Positions 1 through 8,794 of a DNA stretch of 64,000 bases are shown piece by piece. The stretch is taken from contig CAYSDM010000013.1 of the NCBI GenBank assembly GCA_964429855.1, positions 20,322 to 84,321 on the forward strand, in the 5' to 3' direction. The notes beneath the pieces were generated by a model. That model ran no database searches, was not told where the DNA came from, and saw only the letters and a list, made by a program, of their open reading frames with translations. This stretch comes from CALLMM01 sp964429855. GTDB taxonomy: Bacteria > Armatimonadota > Chthonomonadetes > Chthonomonadales > CAJBBX01. The number at the start of each line of letters is the position of its first letter. Within the stretch, counting starts at the first letter, position 1. Position numbers and translations under genes: made by a program.

Positions 1-1602
1 TCCCGAAAGCGGCATCTGTCTCCATTCCTCCGGTTTGCCGTCTATCTCCGCTCTCATATTCCAGATAAAAGGCTGCCAGGGATAGAGAGGATAGGGATCG
101 AATTCATCATTCAAACCGTCTCCATCGCTGTCGGGGTGTATCGGAGAGGGCATGATACGCGGGTAGCTTGCTTTTGTCCATGTGGAGGAAAGAGGAGCAG
201 GCGCCCAGGAACTGAGCATAATCTTCTTCAGGTCGTTCAGAACGCCATCGGTTTTGATCCTGCCGGGATCGCTGCCGAACCGTTTTTCATCAAACGGAAG
301 CCGGGGATCGTTATCCGGGATACCGTCCTCATCTCTGTCTATGACCGTGATCGTCTCGCCAAAGTGGAGGCGAAGCCACTGAACGGGTGTCAGCATCCGA
401 TCAAAGTAGGCGATTCCGTCCCAGTGTTCGCCATGACGCCAACTGGTGTTCCATGTCCACTCTTCAAAGGTTCCATCGGGGCGTTTCTCGCGTTTTCTGG
501 GAAAGAAGTGGTCGAAGATGATCCGATCGTTTTCGTTATTTCCAAATGAAAACGCCCCCAGCGATTCCATCTGGTGATGAAATTCATGAGTTGCAAGCCA
601 GGCGGTGTCATCGCCTCCCAGATATTGCGATCGTGCAGGAGTGCCCTGATCCCAGCCATCAATACCGAACGTTCCCCCGCCGCTTCGATAGAACTCCCAC
701 TGACCGGCGCTGCGATTCCAGCGTCGCGTAAAAGCCTGCTCAATCTGTCCGATGTAGAGCGTCTTCTCAAAAACTGCCTGACGGTTTACGCGAGTCAGGT
801 TGCCGGTATCCACGATGGTAAAGTCTCCTCCACCGGGAGCCGCGAAGTCTCTGCCCGGATAGCTCCGACAGACAGGCATTCCTCGATAAAAGGCATCTGC
901 ATTCGATGGCTCTTCGCCCCATCGCTGCCAGCGATCATCTACGAAAATCTGGAAGTCGAACCAGACTCGCATACCATTATTTATGAAGAGAAATTTCGCC
1001 GCCTCCTGATATTCGCGTCGAATTAAAGTCAGTTGTTTAGCAGACAGCTTCGAGGGCTGGCTGGCAATGACCCCTGTCGAGTCATGGGCGGAGGCAATAT
1101 TGATCACGTTAGGCATCAACAGAACCTTCACAGGTACATGGATGATGGTTTTCCTGCCTCTGGGAGCCAGCGTGCTGAAACTGAACTCTCTGCGCCATGG
1201 CTTTTCCGCACCCCAGCGAATCTCCTGTCCGGTTGGCTCCGTGCCGGGGTCGAATACGCGATAGGAGTAGCGTGTTCCGGGTTGCAAGCCGGAGAGGGTC
1301 ATCCGATGGTAGTTGCGTACACCGGGAGGACCCTGGCGAATTTCCACCGTCGGTCTCTTCCACACATCCCTCTTCCGACCATCTTTTTGAGGCGTATTGC
1401 AGGGAGCCGAACCGGGACGCAACTGAAGCCGAGTTTCGGTTGGCGTTTGCGTAAACCACTGCAGAGTCGCCGTCGTTTTTCCGATTCGCATCACCGGTCG
1501 CTCGGGATCGAACAGATCTCGCGAGTCTCCCTGAGCCATGGCGGAATGAACTGAGAGAGAGGCCAATCCGCATAATATAAGGAAACTGATAAAAAGTCGC
1601 AC
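1..1602 (-). CDS. Secreted putative zinc metalloprotease with thrombospondin-type-3-like repeats (3' end outside window)
   Basis: This reading frame is open from a GTG at 1602 to the window edge: 534 codons with no stop. An AGGGAG ribosome site lies 6 bases before the GTG. Residues 1-23 are a signal peptide ending in AMAQ. Residues about 35-150 look like a fibronectin-III/phosphatase-N-terminal-like beta domain, with a typical L-x-P-G-T-R-Y-S-Y-R-V turn. The motif HEFHH at residues 339-343 is the HExxH zinc site of metallopeptidases and sits in a helix-like context. Acidic repeats such as DRDEDGIPDND and DSDGDGLNDEFDPYP resemble calcium-binding thrombospondin type 3/dockerin-like repeats. The visible end (IDGKPEEW) resembles the start of a CBM9-like domain. 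The exact peptidase family and the third zinc ligand are not resolved. It is divergent from the YfhO-like gene. Confidence 0.8.
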   Translation of the reverse strand, partial: MRLFISFLILCGLASLSVHSAMAQGDSRDLFDPERPVMRIGKTTATLQWFTQTPTETRLQLRPGSAPCNTPQKDGRKRDVWKRPTVEIRQGPPGVRNYHRMTLSGLQPGTRYSYRVFDPGTEPTGQEIRWGAEKPWRREFSFSTLAPRGRKTIIHVPVKVLLMPNVINIASAHDSTGVIASQPSKLSAKQLTLIRREYQEAAKFLFINNGMRVWFDFQIFVDDRWQRWGEEPSNADAFYRGMPVCRSYPGRDFAAPGGGDFTIVDTGNLTRVNRQAVFEKTLYIGQIEQAFTRRWNRSAGQWEFYRSGGGTFGIDGWDQGTPARSQYLGGDDTAWLATHEFHHQMESLGAFSFGNNENDRIIFDHFFPRKREKRPDGTFEEWTWNTSWRHGEHWDGIAYFDRMLTPVQWLRLHFGETITVIDRDEDGIPDNDPRLPFDEKRFGSDPGRIKTDGVLNDLKKIMLSSWAPAPLSSTWTKASYPRIMPSPIHPDSDGDGLNDEFDPYPLYPWQPFIWNMRAEIDGKPEEWRQMPLSG

Positions 1603-1734
1603 GGTCTGCTCCCTGATAGAGGTTCTGTAATATAATCCATTACGCGGTGGATGCCGCTCGCTCCTCTCTGGTCGAGACAACGGAAGGAAAAATACTCGTT
1701 TCAGAAGAAACAGCAAGCAGGAGGGTGTACAGAC

Positions 1735-4467
1735 TTGGACGAACAGACACCGCGCAGACAGGATCGCGAAGGAGAAGGCAGAAGGCCTCGACGCACTCGT
1801 GAATCCCGTCCCCTGAAACGCCAGTCATCCGCCTTAGAACCGAAGGGAGTGGAAAAGTCCCAGAAGGCTTCGACAGAGCCGCCTGCGCCGACAATCCCGG
1901 AGGCTCCCGTTCTTCAGATTCCTCATGCGCGTCGGCTGGATACGATCTGCCTCCTCTTAATTCTGCTGGCGACACTGATTTTCTATGCTCCTGCGCTCTT
2001 TACTGGAAAAACTCTGCTTCCGGCGGACATCGTCCCGCTCATGCCTCCCTGGTCGGAAACCTCTCGTGAGCGTTTTCCGGAGTTTCGCGCCGCGCAGAAC
2101 CAGATGCTTGGACCCATCTTTGAATACTACTCATGGCGTCACTATGCCCGTGAGCGAATCCGCCAGGGGGAGATACCGCTCTGGAACCCTTATGAACTGA
2201 GCGGAAATGTCCTTCTGGCGAACAGTCAATCCGCTGTCCTATATCCACCTAACCTGTTGCTCTATCTGTTCCCTCTGCCTTTCGGAATCAATCTGGTCAC
2301 CTTCCTTCATACCCTTCTGACCGGCTGGATGATGTACGGATTGCTAAGGCTGTTGCGTCTGCACCCTATAGCCTCCCTGACAGGCGCGTTCGTCTGGATG
2401 TTCTGCGCGCTTCAGGTAGTCTGGATGGAGTTCCAGACGCCGACGGCTGCGCTCTGCTGGCTGCCCGGCGCGCTGGCAGCCTGGGAACTGGGGAGAAGTC
2501 GAGGAAGCTGGCAGTGGTGTCTCTTCGGCTCCGGCACGGCGATCATGATGAGTCTGGTTGCCGGACACCTCCATTTTGCATTCTATTTGGTTCTTGCCTT
2601 TGTGGTCTACGCGCTCTATCGAATCCTGTCCGATATGTTGGAGCGAGGCAAGGATCGCCCGGTTCGATGGCAGGCAGTAAAACCTGTCGGGTTGATGTGC
2701 GGCGCTCTTCTGTTCGGGATCACGCTTTCCATGGCGACGATTCTGCCTGTTCTGGAGATGGGAAGCATGAATTTCCGGGGCGTGAAAGACTACCCTTCGT
2801 CTGTTGCGCTGCGCCTGCCACCGGAAAACCTGCTGACCCTTCTGATGCCGAACCTGTATGGAAATCCGCGAGACGCCATTGTCATCGCAGAAGATGGAAG
2901 GCTTCTGGTCGGAAACGGCTACACAGGAAAGTTCGAGTATATTGAATACGCGCACTATATCGGAATTCCCGCTCTTATCCTGACACTTTCCGGCATTTTC
3001 CTGTCGCTGCGTATCTGGCTGAGACAGAGAGGTTCCGTGACGGCAAAATCGTCCTACGCAGCCGGGAGCGCGTTCTTCCTTGCCCTGGCTGTTGTGGGTC
3101 TGCTGCTTGCGCTGGGTACGCCGATCTGCTCCATCTTCTTCTATCTGGTTCCAGGATACAAGCAGTTCAACGCAACGGCACGCGCGCTCTGTCTCTTCTG
3201 TTTCGGAATGTCAGGCATGGCGGCGATGGGGCTGCATCTGCTGCTGACCGCGCTGGCGGATGTGGAGCGCGAGAGAAAAATCGCTTTTCAGCTGCTGATG
3301 GCTGCCTCTTTCATCGTGCTGGCGGGAGGACTGGCGGTATTTCCCGGAATGGGACTGGTCTGGCAGCAGTTCTTCACCGATCAGTGGTACGGCTACCTGA
3401 TGGCTGACATGCAGAACATGGTTCTGTTCGGCGCGTTGACAGCGGTGTTGATTATCACGATCAAGATGACCACGAAGCTCCCTGATGCGATGACACAGAC
3501 AACCATCCGCTTTCAGCCAGGACTGATCGTCTGGATACTGCCTCTCCTGTCAATGGCTGATCTGTGGACATGGGGCTATCGTTTCAATCCGGTCACCGAT
3601 CCCGCCATGCTCTACTATCCGACCGTCGCTTCCGATTTTCTTCGCTCAACCTTCCCGGATCGAGTCATCTCTCAGGAGACGATGGGACGCGGAATCAAGA
3701 GCTTCATCGTTCCCAACTATAATGTGGTTGTCGGTTATCGCGAGGCGCAGGGAGCGAACTCCCTGCACACCAGACGCTACCATGAGCTGATGGAGAGAAC
3801 CGTTCTCTACGATGATCTATCCGGTAGAGGCGCTTTCCCCGATCCCAACACGGTGCGGATACCCTGGCGGTGGCATCCTGTTCTGGACATGCTGAATGTC
3901 CGCTACATCACAGTTGGAAAAGGGGGAATCATGACCAACAACGCTGTCAGCCGGGTTCTTAGCGCGGAGATGGATATCTGGAGAACACCTTCTCCCTGGG
4001 GAAGAGCATGGATGGCGGGAAGATCAGAGCCATTCCCCGGCGTGGAGGAGATGGTCGAGATCATGGGAAAACGCAGAATAGCATTTCGATCTCTCCAACT
4101 CAGAGGAAACGTCTATCTGGAAACGCCGCCTCCGCCGTTAGACTGGCAGGCAGGAGAGGGAACCGTAGAGATCACCGCATTTACGCCTCATCGAATTGAG
4201 GCGGTGTCGAACTCTCCCGGCGTGGGACTGGCAGTTTTCTCGGAGACATACTTTCCGGGATGGCGCGCCAGAGTTAACGGTCGCCCTGAAGATGTCCTCA
4301 TTGCCAACTACATTCTGCGCGCCGTGCCGGTTCCTGCTGGAAACGCGCAGATTCAACTCGTCTACGACCCGACTTCGTTTCGTTTCGGGCTGTATATCAC
4401 CGGTCTTTCGCTGGCAATGATGATTGCGTGCATGACCTATAGATTGACCTTCAGAAAACCACAATAG
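1735..4467 (+). CDS. YfhO-like multi-spanning membrane protein
   Basis: This is a 910-residue integral membrane protein with a cytoplasmic basic N-terminus (about 70 residues, rich in R, K, E and P). A first membrane helix follows near residues 75-95, then many hydrophobic segments to about residue 610, then a soluble C-terminal part and a last helix near the end. The layout and the phrases PADIVPLMPPW and LVPGYKQFNATARAL match YfhO-family proteins, which resemble GT-C glycosyltransferases and are linked to cell-envelope glycosylation. I chose TTG at 1735 because an AGGAGGG site precedes it by 9 bases. An in-frame ATG at 1651 would add 28 residues but has no good ribosome site. The sugar donor and target are unknown. 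Confidence 0.75.
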   Translation: MDEQTPRRQDREGEGRRPRRTRESRPLKRQSSALEPKGVEKSQKASTEPPAPTIPEAPVLQIPHARRLDTICLLLILLATLIFYAPALFTGKTLLPADIVPLMPPWSETSRERFPEFRAAQNQMLGPIFEYYSWRHYARERIRQGEIPLWNPYELSGNVLLANSQSAVLYPPNLLLYLFPLPFGINLVTFLHTLLTGWMMYGLLRLLRLHPIASLTGAFVWMFCALQVVWMEFQTPTAALCWLPGALAAWELGRSRGSWQWCLFGSGTAIMMSLVAGHLHFAFYLVLAFVVYALYRILSDMLERGKDRPVRWQAVKPVGLMCGALLFGITLSMATILPVLEMGSMNFRGVKDYPSSVALRLPPENLLTLLMPNLYGNPRDAIVIAEDGRLLVGNGYTGKFEYIEYAHYIGIPALILTLSGIFLSLRIWLRQRGSVTAKSSYAAGSAFFLALAVVGLLLALGTPICSIFFYLVPGYKQFNATARALCLFCFGMSGMAAMGLHLLLTALADVERERKIAFQLLMAASFIVLAGGLAVFPGMGLVWQQFFTDQWYGYLMADMQNMVLFGALTAVLIITIKMTTKLPDAMTQTTIRFQPGLIVWILPLLSMADLWTWGYRFNPVTDPAMLYYPTVASDFLRSTFPDRVISQETMGRGIKSFIVPNYNVVVGYREAQGANSLHTRRYHELMERTVLYDDLSGRGAFPDPNTVRIPWRWHPVLDMLNVRYITVGKGGIMTNNAVSRVLSAEMDIWRTPSPWGRAWMAGRSEPFPGVEEMVEIMGKRRIAFRSLQLRGNVYLETPPPPLDWQAGEGTVEITAFTPHRIEAVSNSPGVGLAVFSETYFPGWRARVNGRPEDVLIANYILRAVPVPAGNAQIQLVYDPTSFRFGLYITGLSLAMMIACMTYRLTFRKPQ

Positions 4468-4520
4468 TAGTATCTCCTCGATCAGATGTGCGGCAGGCGA
4501 CAACTGCTCGAGGGGAGAGC

Positions 4521-4552
4521 GCCCGGCTGGAGAGCCCATCCTCCAGCCGGGC
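4521..4552 (+). terminator. Hairpin after the YfhO-like gene
   Basis: There is a perfect 12-bp stem (4521-4532 with 4541-4552) and an 8-base loop, 53 bases after the stop. Only a weak T-rich tail follows (TTAATTC), so it may be a weak intrinsic terminator or a transcript-end hairpin. Confidence 0.55.
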
Positions 4553-4603
4553 GTTAATTCCTCATTTTCCGCTCTCTCGCTCCCCTTCAGCTTTTCACAT
4601 GGA

Positions 4604-4633
4604 TTGACCCTGTACTTGCGCGAGTGCTATAAT
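4604..4633 (+). promoter_or_regulatory. Sigma-70-type promoter for the aldolase cluster
   Basis: TTGACC at 4604-4609 and a perfect TATAAT at 4628-4633 are separated by 18 bases. The predicted start is near 4640, about 74 bases before the ATG at 4714. No other strong promoter is visible before moeA, so it may drive the whole plus-strand run. Confidence 0.7.
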
Positions 4634-4713
4634 CCCGTTAGAGAGTCACTCTTCACAGAGGACAATAACGCCTGATGACAGCCGCATGGAGAGTGAGTTT
4701 GAGGATATAACCT

Positions 4714-6882
4714 ATGCTGGAGTTAAAATATCTGCAAGACCTCTGGATTGACCCTGAGACAGAAGGAATGGATGATCCGGAGTTGCTGCGCTACCGATCC
4801 AATCTGTTGGGGCGAGACCTGAGAATAACCAACTTCGGAGGAGGGAATACCTCCGCGAAAGTCCCGACATTAGACCCGGTGACCGGCGAGATGGTAGAGG
4901 TACTCTGGGTGAAAGGGAGTGGCGGAGACCTCGGAACGATCAAGAGAGATGGTTTTGCCACACTATACCAGGATAAACTGCAGGGGATCAAACGACGCTA
5001 TCGCGGAGTTGCATATGAAGACGAGATGGTTGATCTGTATCCGCTGTGCACATTCGGAAATAATCCCCGCGCCGCCTCCATTGATACCCCGCTCCATGCC
5101 TTTCTTCCGTTTAACCATGTAGATCACCTGCATCCCGACTCCGCCATCGCTCTCGCCGCCTGCGCTAACGGGCAGGCGCAGGTCGAGCGTCTGTATGCGG
5201 AGACCGGAATCAAGCTGGTCTGGCTGCCCTGGAAGCGTCCAGGCTTCGAACTGGGTTTATGGCTAGAGAATGCCGTTCGGGAGAATCCGGATGCCGACGG
5301 AATTCTGCTGGCATCGCATGGGCTGTTTACCTGGGGCGGCGACTCCCGCTCCTGTTACCTGAACACGCTGCGCGTTCTGGATGCTATCGAGGGATATGTA
5401 CGAAAGCGTATCGAAGCCAGAGGGGACAGGCTATTCGGCGGGGCAGTCGTCAAGACGCGAGCGGATCGCGATTCGCTGGCAAGAGCGGTCATGCCTGTTC
5501 TACGCGGAGAGATCGGCAATGTCATCGGGCACTTCTCGACCAGCGAGGTGATCGAGACCTTTGCCAACAGCCGCCGCGCTTCCGCGCTGGCCTATCAGGG
5601 AACAAGCTGCCCGGATCACTTCGTGAGAACCAAGGTGCGCCCGTTATATGTGGACTGGGATGTTCATTCCGGTGATGCGCAATCTCTGATCGCTGCCATC
5701 CGCGCTGCCATGCCCGCCTATCGCGCGGGTTACATCCAGTACTACGAGGAGAATAGAGAGCCTGATTCCCCCGCGATGCGCTCGCCCAACCCGACCGTCG
5801 CCATCGTTCCCGGCGTGGGCTTGTTCTCCTTCGGGAGAAGCAAAGCCGAAGCGCGCATTACGGGCGAGTTCTATGTCAATGCAATCAATGTCATGGCAGG
5901 CGCAACCAGTATGGATGATCTGCCCGCTCAGGGTGATATTCCTGCAGAGCGCGTTGTGGATAACTATGTGGCTCTACCGCCAAAAGAGGCGTATAACATC
6001 GAGTACTGGCAGCTTGAAGAGGCGAAACTGCGCAGAATGCCGCCGGAGAAGGATCTGAGCCGGAAGGTCGCCGTCGTGATCGGGGCGAGTCCGGGAATTG
6101 GCATGGCGGTTTCCGAACGGCTGGCAAAGGAGGGGGCGCATGTCGTCATTGCCGATATACGCCTGGATCTGGCGGAACAGATAGCAGACAGCCTGAAAAA
6201 AGGTTATGGAGCGGAGATAGCGGCTGCGGCGCAGGTAGACAGCACGGATCGCGCATCTCTGAGAGAAATGTTTGACTGTGTGGTGCAGCGTTTCGGTGGC
6301 GTGGATATTCTGGTGCAGGTCGCCGCCACGTTCTTCCCGCCAGACTCCTCCGGGAGGGTCACCGAAGAGCAGTGGCGTAAGACACTGGACATCAACCTGA
6401 CCGCCTCCATGCTGGCTGCCGATGAAACGAACAAGGTCATGGCAGAACAGGGAACAGAAGGAAGCATCATTCTCATCAGCAGCGCCAACGCGGTGGTGGC
6501 TAAGAGAGGAAGCTGGGCTTACGACGTCAGTAAAGCCGCGCTCAATCACCTGATACGAGAGATGGCGATTGAGTTCGCCCCGAAGGTGCGCGTGAATGGA
6601 ATCGCGCCAGCCAGTGTCGTGGAAGGATCGCTGCAGTTTCCAAGAGAGCGAGTCATGACTTCGCTGACGAAGTACGGAATCGCCTTCGAGGATTCGGAGA
6701 CGACAGAGGCTCTGCGTGAAAAGCTTTCAAACTATTATGCTCAGCGCACGCTTCTGAAGCGTCCTGTTACTCCTCGCGAGGTAGCAGAGGCAGTCTATCT
6801 TCTGGCTTCCCGACGGCTGGGACTGACAACCGGACATATCCTTCCCGTGGACGCCGGTTTGACGGAAGCGTTTCTACGATAG
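4714..6882 (+). CDS. Bifunctional class II aldolase / short-chain dehydrogenase (RhaD-fusion type)
   Basis: A 722-residue fusion. Residues about 30-300 are a class II aldolase domain. Putative zinc ligands are H138 and H140 (DHLH) and H202 (ASHGLFTWG). Residues about 445-720 are a short-chain dehydrogenase: a nucleotide-binding GASPGIG near residues 455-461 and the YxxxK catalytic pair (YDVSK) near 602-606. Proteins of this architecture cleave rhamnulose-1-phosphate or a similar sugar phosphate and oxidise the lactaldehyde product. The SDR glycine motif begins GAS rather than the more common TGA/TGG. GAGGA lies 8 bases before the ATG. It is followed 13 bases later by a second, single-domain aldolase, so the two are probably co-transcribed. 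No isomerase or kinase of the rhamnose pathway is in the window, so the true substrate is uncertain. Confidence 0.85.
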   Translation: MLELKYLQDLWIDPETEGMDDPELLRYRSNLLGRDLRITNFGGGNTSAKVPTLDPVTGEMVEVLWVKGSGGDLGTIKRDGFATLYQDKLQGIKRRYRGVAYEDEMVDLYPLCTFGNNPRAASIDTPLHAFLPFNHVDHLHPDSAIALAACANGQAQVERLYAETGIKLVWLPWKRPGFELGLWLENAVRENPDADGILLASHGLFTWGGDSRSCYLNTLRVLDAIEGYVRKRIEARGDRLFGGAVVKTRADRDSLARAVMPVLRGEIGNVIGHFSTSEVIETFANSRRASALAYQGTSCPDHFVRTKVRPLYVDWDVHSGDAQSLIAAIRAAMPAYRAGYIQYYEENREPDSPAMRSPNPTVAIVPGVGLFSFGRSKAEARITGEFYVNAINVMAGATSMDDLPAQGDIPAERVVDNYVALPPKEAYNIEYWQLEEAKLRRMPPEKDLSRKVAVVIGASPGIGMAVSERLAKEGAHVVIADIRLDLAEQIADSLKKGYGAEIAAAAQVDSTDRASLREMFDCVVQRFGGVDILVQVAATFFPPDSSGRVTEEQWRKTLDINLTASMLAADETNKVMAEQGTEGSIILISSANAVVAKRGSWAYDVSKAALNHLIREMAIEFAPKVRVNGIAPASVVEGSLQFPRERVMTSLTKYGIAFEDSETTEALREKLSNYYAQRTLLKRPVTPREVAEAVYLLASRRLGLTTGHILPVDAGLTEAFLR

Positions 6883-6895
6883 AACGGGATAGGGA

Positions 6896-7504
6896 ATGAG
6901 CGATCCACGACCGCATCTGTGTGAAATCGCGCAGCTTGCTTATGACCGCCGCCTGCTGGACAGCGCGGGCGGCAATTTCAGCGTGAGAGTGCAGGAGCAG
7001 GTCTTCTGCACTCCGCGCTATTCCGGCAGTCGTCGGCAGTGGCAGGTACAGCCAGAGGAAGTCGTCGTGATGGATATGATGGGGCGTCAATCGGAAGGAT
7101 CGGGGGAACTCTCCCGCGAAACCAAGATGCATCTGGCGGTCTATCAGAGCTTCCCCGAGGCGGGAGCCGTCTGCCACGCGCATTCTCTCAATATTCTGGT
7201 TTTCGCCAATATGCGGCGTCCCATTCCTCCCACCAGCGAGCAGACGGAGAAGTATGGGACTATTCCGCTGACGGAGGAGGTTCCCGCGCACAGCGAAGCG
7301 CTGGCAGGCGCGGTGGTGGATGCGCTCCTTCCTTCTCGCCATCTCCTTGCTAAACACGCCATCGCCTGTCTCATCCCCTATCATGGCGTGGTGGTTGTCG
7401 GTCGGAACCTGGACGACGCTTTTGACGCCCTGGAGCGCATTGACGGCTCGTGTTATATACTGGCGATGCGCGCCGTTTTAGAGTCTTCTCAGAGGAGAAA
7501 CTGA
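6896..7504 (+). CDS. Class II aldolase/adducin family protein
   Basis: A 202-residue single-domain protein, close to the usual length of L-fuculose-/ribulose-phosphate aldolases and epimerases. Likely zinc ligands are H94 and H96 (CHAHS) and H163 (YHGVVVVG). E75 in GELSRETKMH is at the position of the catalytic acid. The GGNFSVR motif near residues 25-31 is the usual phosphate/substrate loop of the family. It lies 13 bases after the fused aldolase/dehydrogenase and is followed closely by moeA. Function is inferred from family: retro-aldol cleavage or epimerisation of a phosphorylated sugar. Why two class II aldolases sit side by side is not clear; one may act on a tetrose or pentose derivative. 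Confidence 0.8.
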   Translation: MSDPRPHLCEIAQLAYDRRLLDSAGGNFSVRVQEQVFCTPRYSGSRRQWQVQPEEVVVMDMMGRQSEGSGELSRETKMHLAVYQSFPEAGAVCHAHSLNILVFANMRRPIPPTSEQTEKYGTIPLTEEVPAHSEALAGAVVDALLPSRHLLAKHAIACLIPYHGVVVVGRNLDDAFDALERIDGSCYILAMRAVLESSQRRN

Positions 7505-7512
7505 GTACCGCG

Positions 7513-8759
7513 ATGCTTTCGGTGGAAGAGGCGATAGAGATCATTCTACAGGACATTGTCCCGCTAGAGACGACGCATGTCCCGTTGACGGAGGCGATCG
7601 GGTACACTCTGGCGCAGGACCTTTACGCCGATATTGACAATCCGCCCTTCGATAACTCGGCGGTGGATGGTTACGCGGTTTTCTGGGAGGATATCGAAAG
7701 CGCGTCGGAGGGTTCGCCCGTCTATCTCCGGGAGATTGGAGAGGTTCCAGCCGGAGGAGTCGCTGCGCAATCGCTGGAACGCAGGCAGTGTATGCGCGTT
7801 ATGACTGGCGCGCCGATCCCGGATGGCGCGAATGCGATGGTGATGATCGAGGACACTCGCCTCGGTCCGCGCGGTGTTGCCTTTACCGCCCCCGTTCGAT
7901 CAGGAAACCATATTCGCAGGCGCGCAGAAGATGTCCGGGAAGGTACGCATCTTCTCTCGCCCGGTATTGCGATGGGCGCAGCCGAAATAGCGATGCTTGC
8001 GTCTATGGGGTGTGCCGCCCCGCTCTGTTATCGCCGTCCGAAAGTCGCGATTATCTCCACCGGCGATGAACTCGTAGATCCTACTCTTAAGCCACAACCC
8101 GGTCAGATACGCGACTGCAACCGGTACGCGCTCGCTGCGCTGGTTGCGGAGGCGGGGGCTGATCTTCATTCGATAACGCATCTGCCCGATGACGAAACGC
8201 AGACAGAGGCATGGTTTCGCGCCTGCGCGGGACTGGACGGTACGGATCCGGCGGATGTCATCGTTACATCTGGCGGAGTATCCGTCGGAGATCGCGACTT
8301 TGTCAAGCCCGCACTNNNNNNNNNNTGGGGTCTCTGGAGATGTGGAAGGTGCGAATGAAGCCGGGGAAGCCGGTCGCCTACGGACGGATCCGAGAGACCC
8401 GCTTTTTCGGGCTTCCCGGAAATCCCGTCTCCACCATGGTAACGTTCGAGATATTCGTGCGTCCTGCGTTGTGGAAATTGTCTGGTCGAAAGCGACTGAA
8501 CAGGCTGATTGTGCCTGCTCGACTTACCGAGGACATACGCCGCAGCGCCGGGCGCAGAGAGTATATTCGTGCAACGGTGCGCTACAATGACGTGATGTTT
8601 GAAGCGACACCCACGGGCAGACAGGGCAGCGGAATCCTCTCATCCATGCTGAGGGCGAATGGACTGGTTGTGGTCTCTGAAGAGGCATCGCACATCGCTG
8701 CCGGAACCGTATTGCCGACTATTTTGCTGTCCATGCCTCCGGTGGACTCACTCATATGA
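7513..8759 (+). CDS. moeA: Molybdopterin molybdenumtransferase MoeA, interrupted by an assembly gap
   Basis: MoeA inserts molybdate into adenylylated molybdopterin. The N-terminal part runs from ATG 7513 to the N run at 8316. It carries PPFDNSAVDGYAV, the MTGAPIPDGAN motif, IISTGDELV and VTSGGVSVGDRDFVKPAL. After the Ns the protein resumes in a different frame with MWKVRMKPGKP and FFGLPGNPVSTMVTF and ends at 8759 with the usual C-terminal domain IV. For both halves to join, the true gap must have a length of 3n+2, whereas 10 Ns are written. The break is therefore an assembly artefact, not a mutation. Comparison with the family suggests only a few residues are missing. A GAGGAG lies 14-15 bases before the ATG. 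It is probably in one operon with the aldolases, though the functional link is unclear. Confidence 0.9.
8316..8325. other. Assembly gap (10 Ns) inside moeA
   Basis: Ten N characters. The reading frames on the two sides do not join across a length of 10, so this is a placeholder rather than a measured distance. Confidence 0.98.
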
Positions 8760-8794
8760 TACTATTGTAGCCGGCACAGGAAAATTTCATTCAT

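Noticed and set aside
1033..1554. Plus-strand ORF of about 170 codons opposite the metalloprotease
   Set aside because: It lies antisense to a frame with signal peptide, HEFHH and Ca-type repeats, and has no recognisable domain of its own.
6767..7384. Minus-strand ORF opposite the second aldolase
   Set aside because: Shadow of a well-supported class II aldolase with HxH and catalytic Glu; no family features.
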